A stretch of 28,980 bases of DNA from JAUWGC01 sp963753055. Its GTDB lineage: Bacteria > Bacteroidota > Bacteroidia > Bacteroidales > B18-G4. Where the stretch lies: contig CAVWAP010000007.1 in assembly GCA_963753055.1 (NCBI GenBank), positions 1-28,980 on the forward strand. The letters are read 5' to 3'. The position numbers and the translations under genes were made by a program. Of the stretch, positions 8,117 to 16,204 are shown piece after piece (the stretch's first letter is position 1; each line of letters starts with the position of its first letter). The notes beneath the pieces are model-generated. The model was not told the origin of the DNA. It saw only the letters and a program-made list of their open reading frames with translations, and did not search any database.

Positions 8117-9676
8117 TTAATTCACCTTCACAATTTCCCCCTGGCGCCAAGCTTTATCATACCATACCTGGGTTGGGCTATAAATTCTCCAAAGCACATT
8201 CCAACCTTTATTCGGGATAGTTTGTACCCAGTTTACATTGCCTTCCGGCTTTTCAGGTCCATAATAAACATCATAAGAACCATCTGCATTTTGCACTACA
8301 TCACTTTGTATGCTGGTAACTCCCGGTAATCGCTGATCGGTTTGTAACATGCAACGTGTTTGATTATCGTATACCGTGATTTCCCAGAACCGTTCTGCAG
8401 GCACGTTGGCGGGTATGTGCATCTTATAGGTATTTGCACCATTTAATATTTCTCCCTCAGAATCACGCAAGCCAATCACATATTGCGAACCTGCGCCTAC
8501 CGGAGGTTTTACCATTACAGGGGTAATACCGGTTGCATAGTAATGGAAGCGTGTACGCTCATTGATTAAACGAACACCATCATTATCAAATGCATAGCTG
8601 CCACCAGCAAAACCAATTTCCCAGCTTTTGCTATCCGGCCAGATCTTCACATTATCGTTGCGGTTGCGCCAGATGATGGAGCGTTGCGTTGCAGTTCCTA
8701 CAACGGCGGCTTCAGATAGAATCTTTTTCATTCTAGCATCGGGAGCAAAGGTTTTTCCTTTTTCAATGCCAATTGAAGCAAGCATCCCTAATGATTCAGT
8801 ATCCCAGGCAGCGTTGGGTTCTTCTTGTACCACCTCATTCACTTCGTGGAAGAATGTAATATCCTGCGCGTGAAGCGTATTCAAATACTTGTTCGATACA
8901 TCATAATATTGAACAGGCTTTGGATTTGCTTTTTCAGCCAATGGATAAACCTTAAGATTATCTTTTATATTCTTAACAACACTTGAGTTGTCATCACCTT
9001 TAGGGAAACCCCTTAAAGCAAACCAATTACCGTAAGTATCAGATCTTTTAACAAATGGGCCCTCTTTTAAATCACCTTCATAATCTGGTGGAAGAATAAT
9101 GTACTTGCCACCTTTACCGCGGTCTGGACCTGCATTGCCCATGTCTGTAACATAATGGAACCAGAAGTTATCCAATATGGCCAATACATTTGATGGTGTT
9201 TCCATCACAACAGGACCATTATGTGTATCAATCCACATGAAAAGGTAGATTACGGTTGTGTTTCCTGTTAATAAGAGTCCCTTAGAATCCAGTCGCGATT
9301 CCCAAATAATTGCTGTTTCATTATCAGGGCCAAATTCCCTGATCCCTCTTCTGAAACCAGCTAATGAAGCAGCAGGTGTACACATGATCATGGACTCTAC
9401 AGCTCTCGAAAAATCTTGATTATCCCAGATTAGTTGAGCTGTTTCTGCAGTAGGAACGCCATCAAAAAATTCAAGAGTACCTAAACGGGTTTCTACCTTA
9501 TCCGGAATTAAAACATTTTCCGGAATCTGGGTGGTCATTTTGTAGGTAGGGATCTCGGCCGCCTTTGCGGGACTTGCATCCGAGGAGGTTTTTGGTTTTT
9601 CTCCGCATCCGGCCAGGAATAATAGCATCAGGCCTGCTAAGGCAAGTGAAAACAAATTACTGTGTCGATTTTTCAT
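8117..9676 (-). CDS. DUF1254/DUF1214 lipoprotein, subfamily A
   Basis: 519 residues from ATG at 9676. The lipobox LAGC (Cys24) marks it as a membrane-anchored lipoprotein, unlike the soluble subfamily A paralogues at 2731 and 18013. After a linker come YKMTTQIPENVLIPDK, LEFFDGVPTAETAQLIWDNQ (DUF1254) and the GPDRGKGGKYIILPPDY core. The C-terminal DUF1214 part has ERFWEITVYDNQTRCMLQTD, DGSYDVYYGPEKP, NWVQTIPNKGWNVLWRIYS and AWRQGEIVKVN. It follows the 91-residue small protein gene by 25 bases and ends the second unit before the hairpin at 8063-8104. No catalytic residues can be assigned, as the family chemistry is unknown. Confidence 0.9.
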   Translation of the reverse strand: MKNRHSNLFSLALAGLMLLFLAGCGEKPKTSSDASPAKAAEIPTYKMTTQIPENVLIPDKVETRLGTLEFFDGVPTAETAQLIWDNQDFSRAVESMIMCTPAASLAGFRRGIREFGPDNETAIIWESRLDSKGLLLTGNTTVIYLFMWIDTHNGPVVMETPSNVLAILDNFWFHYVTDMGNAGPDRGKGGKYIILPPDYEGDLKEGPFVKRSDTYGNWFALRGFPKGDDNSSVVKNIKDNLKVYPLAEKANPKPVQYYDVSNKYLNTLHAQDITFFHEVNEVVQEEPNAAWDTESLGMLASIGIEKGKTFAPDARMKKILSEAAVVGTATQRSIIWRNRNDNVKIWPDSKSWEIGFAGGSYAFDNDGVRLINERTRFHYYATGITPVMVKPPVGAGSQYVIGLRDSEGEILNGANTYKMHIPANVPAERFWEITVYDNQTRCMLQTDQRLPGVTSIQSDVVQNADGSYDVYYGPEKPEGNVNWVQTIPNKGWNVLWRIYSPTQVWYDKAWRQGEIVKVN

Positions 9677-9701
9677 TTTACTTAAGTTTAGGATTTGTAA
9701 A

Positions 9702-9941
9702 TTATTGGTCCTTTAGTTTTTTCAGATTTAAAAGGGTGATATGGGATTCGTAAAGTGCAGAAAGTATTCCGGCCAGGGCAGTCTGGTCGCTGATCTTACC
9801 AGTTAGTAATGTAATGGGTCTGGTGGCTTCTTCGGTTTTTGTGGATATATCCATATTTCCAAAGATTTCATGCAGATCCGGGGGCAATTCACCCAGTACC
9901 TCAATTTGGTAGATAGCCGGTTTACTAAAGCTAAAATTCAT
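9702..9941 (-). CDS. Small cytosolic protein, paralogue of the one at 15160
   Basis: 79 residues if started at the ATG at 9941 (MNFSFSKPAIYQIEVLGELP); an earlier TTG at 9977 would add 12 unlikely residues. The N-terminal Y-x-I-x-V-x-G-E-L and C-terminal GKISDQTALAGILSALYESHITLLNL are shared with the 84-residue protein at 15160-15414. I recognise a widespread family of short uncharacterised bacterial proteins with the pattern DQAALHGLL...LGLPLLSV. There is no signal peptide and no membrane helix. It sits directly after a receiver-MalT-LuxR regulator (90 bases) and directly before a DUF1254 lipoprotein (25 bases). A role as an adaptor or sensor subunit of that regulator is only a guess. Confidence 0.75.
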   Translation of the reverse strand: MNFSFSKPAIYQIEVLGELPPDLHEIFGNMDISTKTEEATRPITLLTGKISDQTALAGILSALYESHITLLNLKKLKDQ

Positions 9942-9946
9942 AGTAG

Positions 9947-9978
9947 TAAAGGTACCCGCATGCAGAACAGAGGTCAAT
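9947..9978 (-). promoter_or_regulatory. Candidate promoter before the small protein and DUF1254 lipoprotein
   Basis: Minus-strand ATTG (9975-9978) is followed after 20 bases by TACCTTTA (9947-9954), close to the -33 TTTG / -7 TAnnTTTG pattern. The same ATTG-20-TAnnTTTA arrangement occurs before the barrel gene at 23397. The ATG follows only 5 bases after the box, so a leaderless or very short leader would result. Pattern match only. Confidence 0.35.
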
Positions 9979-10031
9979 AAACTAAAGTAGAGTTAAAGTG
10001 TAAGTAAGGTGGAACTTTGTAGTGATAAGGC

Positions 10032-13000
10032 CTATAATCCTTCGATTAATCCCTTTTTCTTGGCGATGGCCAGCATGGATATGCGGTTATGAACATCCCA
10101 CTTCTGACAGATATTATAAACGTGCTTTTTTACCGTTCCCTCAGCAACGAATAAGGCAGAGGCAATCTCTTTATTCCTTAGGCCCTGGGCCATCATCCTG
10201 ATGATTTCTTTTTCCCGGGTGGAAAGAAGATCTATCTTATTTTCGCTTTCGGAACCGGGCGAGGGAAGATCCTCTTTGACCGGATGAGATTCTTCCTGCG
10301 GCTGATTTCGGGATATTAAGGCTTGAATAAGCTTTAGGGTCAGGTCAATGAAAGATACAAATGAGTTTTCGGCTTTGATTTCCGCAAGCAAAGGCACGAG
10401 ATTCTCAGCTCCTTCAAGAAAGGGACGAATCCATCCACCGGCTTCAGCCAGAGTGAGGCCTTCTTCTAAAACTCTCTTTGCCTCCTTTTTGTGATTTTGT
10501 TTTAAAAGAAGCATGGCCTTGAGAATCAAAGCTTCGATGACGTGGTTCATGTAATAGACCCTCGAGCTTACTGCAAGGATTTCCTCAAGCAGGATCTCCG
10601 CTTTGTCTAAACATTCAGGAGTTCCACTGGAAATAAGTACCCTGACCTGGGTGAAAACAGGAACTTCAAGCCACATAAATAAACTGGCACTGGAGATGCT
10701 CTCATTTAATGTCTTTTCCCACTCCTGGGCCGAGGCTAAATCCCCCTTAAGCAAATCAATCCGGGCCCTGGACGATAAGGCTACCGAGGTGTATATGGGG
10801 TCCCCCAATTCCCGGGCAAACTCCATCATGAGATTCAGAGTGCCCTTGGCCGCATCATCCTGACTCAAAAGTTGTTGGGTGAGTGCCAATCCGCCAACTG
10901 CATCAGTAGCTCCCCTTGTATGGAGGATGTAGCGTTGGTCAACGGCCCCTGAAAAATTACGCAGGGCATCATCCAGTTGGCCCGAGTGCAGGTCGGTGCA
11001 CGCTTCCATATAATAATTCCATGCATCGCTATAGTCTATCCCACTCTTACGGGCTACAATCTGTGCCTGCTGGGTCTCAATCCTGGCCTGGGCCAGTTTG
11101 CTCAGAAAGAAGGTAATGAAAAAGAGCCCGCCCCTTAAGCGCGATATGAAAATCCCTCCTGTGGATTCCATTTCCTTGACTTGCTTTTTCAAGAGGCGGA
11201 TGGCTTCTTCTCCCTTGCCTGTCATGCTGCGTGATAAACCTGACAGGAGGGTAAGCAGGCCCATGAGCAGCATCCTGTTCTCGGGGATTAGTTTTTGGGC
11301 CTTATCAAAAAATTCCAGGCTGCTCTTTCCCTCGCCCGACCAGTAAAGGATGGCACCGTAAAAGAAATAAAGCTCTCCCCATAGTTCCTGATCACCAGGC
11401 TGGTCGCTCAACATTGTTTTTACATTTTCCAGGACAGGTGGAATCTCAGTCAGCTGAAAGGTTTCATACAGGGGCCAGCATCCCGAGAGCAAGAGAACAG
11501 GCCGTTGTTGTCTCAACTCCGGGGGAAGCATTTCAATCCATTTTTGAACCACGTACCATTGGTCATCATCTAACTTGGCCCATCTGTGCCTTTCAACAAT
11601 GTTTCCCGCTTCTGCATTATTACCAGAGGCGAGCATATGTTGAATGGCTTCCTCGATGAACCCTTGCTGCTCGAACCACTTACTGGCCAGGGCATGATAC
11701 CTGGATATCTCGGCAGGAGTTTTTTTCCGCTGAAGGTTTTTCCTGAGTAAGTCACGTATTAAATGATGATATCTGAACCACCTTTTTTGATCATCAAGTT
11801 CAATAATGAAGAGATTGGATTGAATGAGCCACTGAACAAATTCTTCTCCTGAATATTGTTGGGTGGCGCTTCCACTCTCGAAGGCAAAGGATTCAATAAG
11901 GTCTGCACTAAAACGATCCAGAATGGCAGTTTTTAGCAGGAGTTCCTGAGCCACTTCATCTTGAGTGAAAATGACCTCCTGCAGAAGGTAATCTTGAAAA
12001 GTACGGTTGTCGCCCTTGAGGTTTGAAAGGATTCTCTGCACATCCTCCATGGTTTTAACACTCATAAAAGCCATCCTCAGTCCCACTATCCAACCTTCGG
12101 TCCTTTCATGTATGCTTTGCGTGATTTCGTGTTCCAGGTTTTCCCCATGCAATCCCATGAACAGGTCATTAATTTCAAGATCGGTAAAAGATAAATCATT
12201 CATTCTGAGCTCGGTCATTCGTCCGTTTGCCGACAGGAAGTTGATTCTTAAGGGAGGATCAACCCGTGTCAGAATGCTTAGATGCATGTGCTCGGGAGGA
12301 TACTTCAGGAGTTCGTTGATGAGGACGTGGATTCTCTTTTCTTTGATGAGGTGATAGTCATCAAGCACCAGGATAAAATCCTGCTCGATTTCATCCAGAT
12401 CATTGATTACAGCGTAGGAAATAACCTTTATGGGAGGCAATTCGGTGGCCAGCAACATTTTTCCGGTTTGAGCAAAAGCTCCCGGGAACAACTTCTTAAT
12501 GGCTGCCTGAAGATAGAGCAGGAAGACGCGCAGGTCGCTATGCTCCTGATCCAATGAGAGCCAGGTAAATAGTCTGCTGCTTTGCTGCAGCCAGATACTT
12601 GCAGCCATGCTTTTACCATAACCGGCCGGAGCAGATATCAGAGAGAAGGGTTTGTCAATATTGTCCTCCAGCTGGCTTACAATTCTTGATCGCACGAGAA
12701 TGTCCCGGGTGACCGGAGGACGGTGAAGTTTTGTTTGAAGGATGTTAATGTTTTCTTCATCTGAAGTGTCTTTATCCTTGCTTAAGGCCAGGGCGGTAAT
12801 TGCCGAATCAAGAAAGATATCCCCACTGTAAACCTGCCGTATGGCTCTAACCAGTTCCTCGGGTGCAGTATCCTTTAATAAATAACCCCTGGCTCCTTTG
12901 GCGAGCATATCCTTAACAAAATGTTTCCCTGAATGGATGGACAGTGCCACAATTTTTGTTTCTGGAGCAAAGCTGAGGATCTCTGCTGTGGCATCAACCC

Positions 13001-13190
13001 CATTCAGATTGGGCATGGAAATATCCATCACCACCACATCAGGTTTAAAATCCCTCACGGCCTGCACGGCTTCCAAACCGTCATTGGCTTCATAAAGTAC
13101 CTGAATGTCTTTGTGGACATGCAGCAGTGCAACCAGCCCGGCCCTTACAATGGGCTGATCATCTGCGACGATAACTTTAATTGGATCCAT
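10032..13190 (-). CDS. Response regulator fused to MalT-like STAND ATPase and LuxR helix-turn-helix
   Basis: 1052 residues from ATG at 13190, preceded by AGGAAA at good spacing. Residues 1-130 are a NarL-type receiver with Asp10/Asp11, phosphoacceptor Asp56 (VVMDISMP), Ser84 and Lys106 (GYLLKD). Then comes a MalT-family ATPase: LQTKLHRPPVTRDILVR, Walker A APAGYGKSM (187-195) and Walker B FILVLDDYHLI (about 272-282). A helical TPR-like region of about 500 residues follows. The last about 65 residues form a LuxR domain (LSTREKEIIRMMAQGLRNKE, FVAEGTVKKHVYNI). Family knowledge: the receiver is controlled by a histidine kinase, the STAND part by ATP and an inducer, and the HTH binds DNA. No kinase gene is adjacent; the nearest is the PAS kinase at 26655-28850. 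It lies 6 bases after a small membrane protein gene and before the 79-residue protein and DUF1254 lipoprotein, its likely targets. Confidence 0.92.
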   Translation of the reverse strand: MDPIKVIVADDQPIVRAGLVALLHVHKDIQVLYEANDGLEAVQAVRDFKPDVVVMDISMPNLNGVDATAEILSFAPETKIVALSIHSGKHFVKDMLAKGARGYLLKDTAPEELVRAIRQVYSGDIFLDSAITALALSKDKDTSDEENINILQTKLHRPPVTRDILVRSRIVSQLEDNIDKPFSLISAPAGYGKSMAASIWLQQSSRLFTWLSLDQEHSDLRVFLLYLQAAIKKLFPGAFAQTGKMLLATELPPIKVISYAVINDLDEIEQDFILVLDDYHLIKEKRIHVLINELLKYPPEHMHLSILTRVDPPLRINFLSANGRMTELRMNDLSFTDLEINDLFMGLHGENLEHEITQSIHERTEGWIVGLRMAFMSVKTMEDVQRILSNLKGDNRTFQDYLLQEVIFTQDEVAQELLLKTAILDRFSADLIESFAFESGSATQQYSGEEFVQWLIQSNLFIIELDDQKRWFRYHHLIRDLLRKNLQRKKTPAEISRYHALASKWFEQQGFIEEAIQHMLASGNNAEAGNIVERHRWAKLDDDQWYVVQKWIEMLPPELRQQRPVLLLSGCWPLYETFQLTEIPPVLENVKTMLSDQPGDQELWGELYFFYGAILYWSGEGKSSLEFFDKAQKLIPENRMLLMGLLTLLSGLSRSMTGKGEEAIRLLKKQVKEMESTGGIFISRLRGGLFFITFFLSKLAQARIETQQAQIVARKSGIDYSDAWNYYMEACTDLHSGQLDDALRNFSGAVDQRYILHTRGATDAVGGLALTQQLLSQDDAAKGTLNLMMEFARELGDPIYTSVALSSRARIDLLKGDLASAQEWEKTLNESISSASLFMWLEVPVFTQVRVLISSGTPECLDKAEILLEEILAVSSRVYYMNHVIEALILKAMLLLKQNHKKEAKRVLEEGLTLAEAGGWIRPFLEGAENLVPLLAEIKAENSFVSFIDLTLKLIQALISRNQPQEESHPVKEDLPSPGSESENKIDLLSTREKEIIRMMAQGLRNKEIASALFVAEGTVKKHVYNICQKWDVHNRISMLAIAKKKGLIEGL

Positions 13191-13196
13191 CGTTTC

Positions 13197-13793
13197 CTAT
13201 GCCCCCTGGTCTTCAGTATCAGATTCGTCCTCCTTTTGCCTTTTTTCTTTTTTGTGTGGTGCAGCCTTTGCTTCCTTTTTGGAGGTAAAGAGACCTATAA
13301 TTTCTTTGAAGATGGAACCCATGATACTGTATTGAAGGACCTGGAAATCTGCTTCAATTTTACTTTTATCAGTTTCGATTCTTTCTTTGATGTGCTCCTG
13401 CTCTTTTTTCAGGCCTTTGACGTTATTGGCATGACCCGAATCGATATCCATTACAAGAACAATCAGTTTAACAAATAGATTGGTAAACAAGGGGGTACTT
13501 GTTTTGAAAATCTTCACAATAAGCAATATGATTGCCAGTAAATAGAGGCTGGCTATAATAACAAAGCCCCAGAATTCGCTGTTCAGTAACTTGTTCAGGG
13601 TCCCGGCCAGGACAAAGGAGCTAAAGATCACCAGGATCAGCACCAGGGTGGCGATAACGAAAATTGACATAAGGATGCCAAGAAATATGGCAAGCTTCTC
13701 CGATTGTCTGACTGAAAACAGTTTCAGGTAATCCTTGGCCAGGATTTCAGTATCGTCTGAAATGTTCTTGATATTATTCTTCAGGCTTGGCAT
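13197..13793 (-). CDS. Small membrane protein with two hydrophobic segments, holin-like
   Basis: 198 residues from ATG at 13793 (MPSLKNNIKN); a TTG four codons earlier is possible. There is an N-terminal helix and then hydrophobic segments at about residues 35-65 (LGILMSIFVIATLVLILVIF) and 78-98 (FWGFVIIASLYLLAIILLIV). A further weakly hydrophobic stretch precedes a charged C-terminal half ending in a Lys/Glu-rich tail. The early part resembles the phage-holin superfamily III / Holin-X-like proteins common in Bacteroidota, but this is a weak match. The start overlaps the end of the upstream 83-residue gene by 20 bases and the stop is 6 bases before the regulator, so the three are translationally linked. 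Function unknown. Confidence 0.75.
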   Translation of the reverse strand: MPSLKNNIKNISDDTEILAKDYLKLFSVRQSEKLAIFLGILMSIFVIATLVLILVIFSSFVLAGTLNKLLNSEFWGFVIIASLYLLAIILLIVKIFKTSTPLFTNLFVKLIVLVMDIDSGHANNVKGLKKEQEHIKERIETDKSKIEADFQVLQYSIMGSIFKEIIGLFTSKKEAKAAPHKKEKRQKEDESDTEDQGA

Positions 13794-14025
13794 GGCTCGT
13801 TTCAATTGTATTTAATAAGCGCTCAATTCTTTCTTTCAGATCCTCCGAATCCTCGTCATGAAACCCCTCAAACTGCTCAATCAGTTTGCTTAAGGCAGCT
13901 ACATGCTTTGAAAGAGGGGTGTCCTCACGTTTTGCATTAATAAGGTAACCGGCAAGCAGCATGCCTCCCAGGGCCCCCAGAGCTGTGGCGGCAATGATCT
14001 TGTAGTTGGGATTATCTAATTCCAT
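13774..14025 (-). CDS. Small membrane-anchored protein, YtxH-like
   Basis: 83 residues from ATG at 14025. One membrane segment with a glycine-zipper look, ALGALGGMLLAGYLINAKR (about residues 15-33), is followed by an acidic helical region (HDEDSEDLKERIERLLNTIE). This resembles YtxH-domain proteins, which in other bacteria go with stress and envelope genes; the assignment is moderate. Its end overlaps the next membrane protein gene by 20 bases, a sign of translational coupling. The 74-base gap upstream may hold a promoter, but the best match (TTTG, 23 bases, CATCTTTG) is spaced too widely to list. Confidence 0.7.
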   Translation of the reverse strand: MELDNPNYKIIAATALGALGGMLLAGYLINAKREDTPLSKHVAALSKLIEQFEGFHDEDSEDLKERIERLLNTIETSHAKPEE

Positions 14026-14099
14026 TACGTTGTTTTAGATAAATGTATTAAAAATCCTTCAAAGATGTCAGGGTAATTTTCGAGGGACATCAAAAAGGC

Positions 14100-15152
14100 T
14101 TAAAATGTTGGAATGGTGATGGTCGGTAAATTCTGTTCACCATTTGAGTCGGTAAGTGTAAAGAGGAATAAAATTGAACTGAAGGTGCGTTTTGAAATCC
14201 AATCATCATTGGCAATCCAAAACCAGTGGCCTTCATAGGGAACGGCCACATAACTGTCTTTTGGTTCTTTCTCCCCGCTAAACACGCGAAAGAGCGTACT
14301 CTCATCCTCTTTAATCTCTGTCAAGGGTGGTACAATTTTACTTTCATGGTGAATTTTCGGAATGATGATCCCCATGGCCATGGCACCCATAATTTGCCAC
14401 AGGGACCTGGTTCCAATCCCCAATTCTCCCTCTTCACCCTGCATGGGAGAGTAGACAAGTTTGAATTCCATCTGTCCATCCGGTACCTGAAGCAGGCTTC
14501 GGGCTAAAGATGCTTTGGCTTTGATCTCATCCGAGACATTCTTGTTCCGAAAGAAGAAAATTATGTGAGATTGACCATCTTCAGATGTGGAGATCCTTGT
14601 CCCGAAACCACCTGCATCCTGAACTTCACGCATTAGTGAGATTGCCTTGAAGAAATCAGGGTTGGCTTTACGTTTGGAAGCCATTGAGGCCGGTCTGTTG
14701 TAGAGGCCATTGAATGAATCCAGGCAGAGTTCCAGGATAAAGTCAGCAGCATATCCCGATTGCACCAATGAAAAAACATTTACGGGTCGGATCGGGGTGA
14801 GGAAACCCTCAAGGAAACGTTCGCCGGTAAGTGGCATATAAGTAATGGTTGGGCGATCGGTGAAGCGTCCACCCGCACCTATGGAACCAATCCCTCCTGA
14901 GCCGGTAACACTTCCTCCCAGATTTACGCTTGTCTCCATGGAATAGCCACTGACCACCTGCCCCACATCCAGAAACATGGGTAAGTCCAGATAACGTACC
15001 TTGATAATATTCAATAGCATTTGTTTCTTCCAGGATTCCGAGAGCACGTCAGAATAATCAAAACGGTCACGGGTAATCTTTTTCGGTCCGATGGATCCGC
15101 ATCCGGTACAAATTAAAGCGATGATTGATATTAATGTAATTAATTGTTTCAT
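14100..15152 (-). CDS. Conserved lipoprotein of unknown function
   Basis: 350 residues from ATG at 15152 (MKQLITLISIIALICTGCGS); lipobox ending at Cys18. A TTG at 15173 would overlap the upstream gene and spoil the signal peptide. The most conserved-looking part is just after the lipid anchor: TRDRFDYSDVLSESWKKQML followed by NIIKVRYLDLPMFLDVGQVV. I recognise this N-terminal pattern from hypothetical lipoproteins in other phyla but know of no function. A Gly/Ser-rich low-complexity loop (SVTGSGGIGSIGAGGRF) follows, and later GHWFWIANDDWISKRTFSSI near the end. It starts 7 bases after the 84-residue protein gene, so the pair is probably one translational unit. Confidence 0.8.
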   Translation of the reverse strand: MKQLITLISIIALICTGCGSIGPKKITRDRFDYSDVLSESWKKQMLLNIIKVRYLDLPMFLDVGQVVSGYSMETSVNLGGSVTGSGGIGSIGAGGRFTDRPTITYMPLTGERFLEGFLTPIRPVNVFSLVQSGYAADFILELCLDSFNGLYNRPASMASKRKANPDFFKAISLMREVQDAGGFGTRISTSEDGQSHIIFFFRNKNVSDEIKAKASLARSLLQVPDGQMEFKLVYSPMQGEEGELGIGTRSLWQIMGAMAMGIIIPKIHHESKIVPPLTEIKEDESTLFRVFSGEKEPKDSYVAVPYEGHWFWIANDDWISKRTFSSILFLFTLTDSNGEQNLPTITIPTF

Positions 15153-15159
15153 TGTCGGC

Positions 15160-15414
15160 TTATTGTTGAACAATGTTTACTGATATAACCATCATATGCA
15201 TGTCATACAGGCCATTCAGAATCCCGGATAGTGCGCTCTGATCAGAAATTTTTCCTTCCAGGGTGGATATCATTTTGCCCTCTTCGTTTTTGCGAACTTT
15301 GAGCTCCAGACCTCCCAGTCGCCTGGCTTCATTCTCTGTGAGTTCTCCCTGAACTTTTATCTCATAAATCGCAGGTAAGGAGAAACTAAGATCCAATATG
15401 GTTTTTTTGTTCAT
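15160..15414 (-). CDS. Small cytosolic protein, paralogue of the one at 9702
   Basis: 84 residues from ATG at 15414. It contains AIYEIKVQGELTENEARRLG at the N-terminus and GKISDQSALSGILNGLYDMH near the end, colinear with the protein at 9702-9941. This is a short, signal-less family found in many bacteria without known function. Here it precedes an unknown lipoprotein by 7 bases and follows a DUF2490-like barrel gene by 19 bases. The second copy precedes a DUF1254 lipoprotein, so in both places the small gene is immediately upstream of a lipoprotein gene. Confidence 0.75.
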   Translation of the reverse strand: MNKKTILDLSFSLPAIYEIKVQGELTENEARRLGGLELKVRKNEEGKMISTLEGKISDQSALSGILNGLYDMHMMVISVNIVQQ

Positions 15415-15433
15415 CTTCTGTGAATATAATGGG

Positions 15434-16195
15434 TTATGATGCTAGTTTTTTCGCTGGTGGGATTTTGTAGTATACCCTGAACCGAAATAGGAGGTCGTTG
15501 GCATGAAAATCATCCGACTTGTCCTGTTTGCTGAGGTTGTAGCCAAACAGAAAAGCGGCCTTCCATTTTGAGGCAAACTCATGGCCAATACCTCCAACAA
15601 TCCTGATCTTGTCGTTAAACTGCTTGGTGCCAATTAAATTCCAGAAAAATTCGGCGCTGACAGGGATGTAGAATCCTTTTCCATATTGCCAGTAGTCACC
15701 ATTAAATCTGAAGGTTACAGATCCGGTATAGCGCAGCCGTAAGCCAAAGGTGTTCACCCAGTCCTCGGTTTGCAATTCAAATCGCTCTTCTATCTTGAAG
15801 TAATGTTTTATCTGTATCCATCGTCGATTGGGAGCAGTGAGGCTGTATCCCTGAAAAGGCCTGAATTCCAAACCATTGGTTACGTCCAGGTTGTCTGTAA
15901 AATAGATGCCCAGCCCTGCGATTAATTGCTCCTTAAAGGGGTAATTCTTCAGAATCAGCCTGGGCCAGTCATACGCCACCGAAGGCGTAATCAGGACGCG
16001 TGACCAGGAGTATGGAGATATGGTTCTTGCTCCGATGGCCCCATAGAGGGTTAGCCTGTCTGCCACTTTATAGCTGGGATTAAAATCCAGCCAGAACTGT
16101 GAGCTGGAATTATTCGGTTCTTCATCCTGGGCCAGTACTCCAATCTGTGTTAGCCACAGAAACAGAAAAGACAGTATTTTGATTTTTTTTCTCAA
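15434..16195 (-). CDS. DUF2490-like outer-membrane barrel protein
   Basis: 253 residues. The start is a TTG at 16195, chosen because the signal peptide (RKKIKILSFLFLWLTQIGVL, cleaved near LAQ) begins there and no ATG lies nearby. The mature part is rich in aromatic beta strands: FWLDFNPSYKVADRLTLYGA, WSRVLITPSVAYDW, EQLIAGLGIYFTDNLDVTNG, GYNLSKQDKSDDFHANDLLF and a terminal RFRVYYKI. This matches what I know of DUF2490 proteins (predicted small barrels), though the exact family is not certain. It is 9 bases after the helical exported protein gene and 19 before the 84-residue protein gene. Confidence 0.7.
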   Translation of the reverse strand: MRKKIKILSFLFLWLTQIGVLAQDEEPNNSSSQFWLDFNPSYKVADRLTLYGAIGARTISPYSWSRVLITPSVAYDWPRLILKNYPFKEQLIAGLGIYFTDNLDVTNGLEFRPFQGYSLTAPNRRWIQIKHYFKIEERFELQTEDWVNTFGLRLRYTGSVTFRFNGDYWQYGKGFYIPVSAEFFWNLIGTKQFNDKIRIVGGIGHEFASKWKAAFLFGYNLSKQDKSDDFHANDLLFRFRVYYKIPPAKKLAS

Positions 16196-16204
16196 GCCAG
16201 TTTA

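Noticed and set aside
12933..13478. 181-codon open frame on the plus strand
   Set aside because: It lies wholly antisense to the receiver domain of the regulator at 10032 and the membrane protein before it, both with clear family motifs; it is a shadow with low-complexity Phe-rich sequence.
14064..14091. GATGTC/GACATC inverted repeat after the unknown lipoprotein gene as a terminator
   Set aside because: Only 6-bp arms, a 16-base loop and no convincing T-run; chance is likely in AT-rich DNA.
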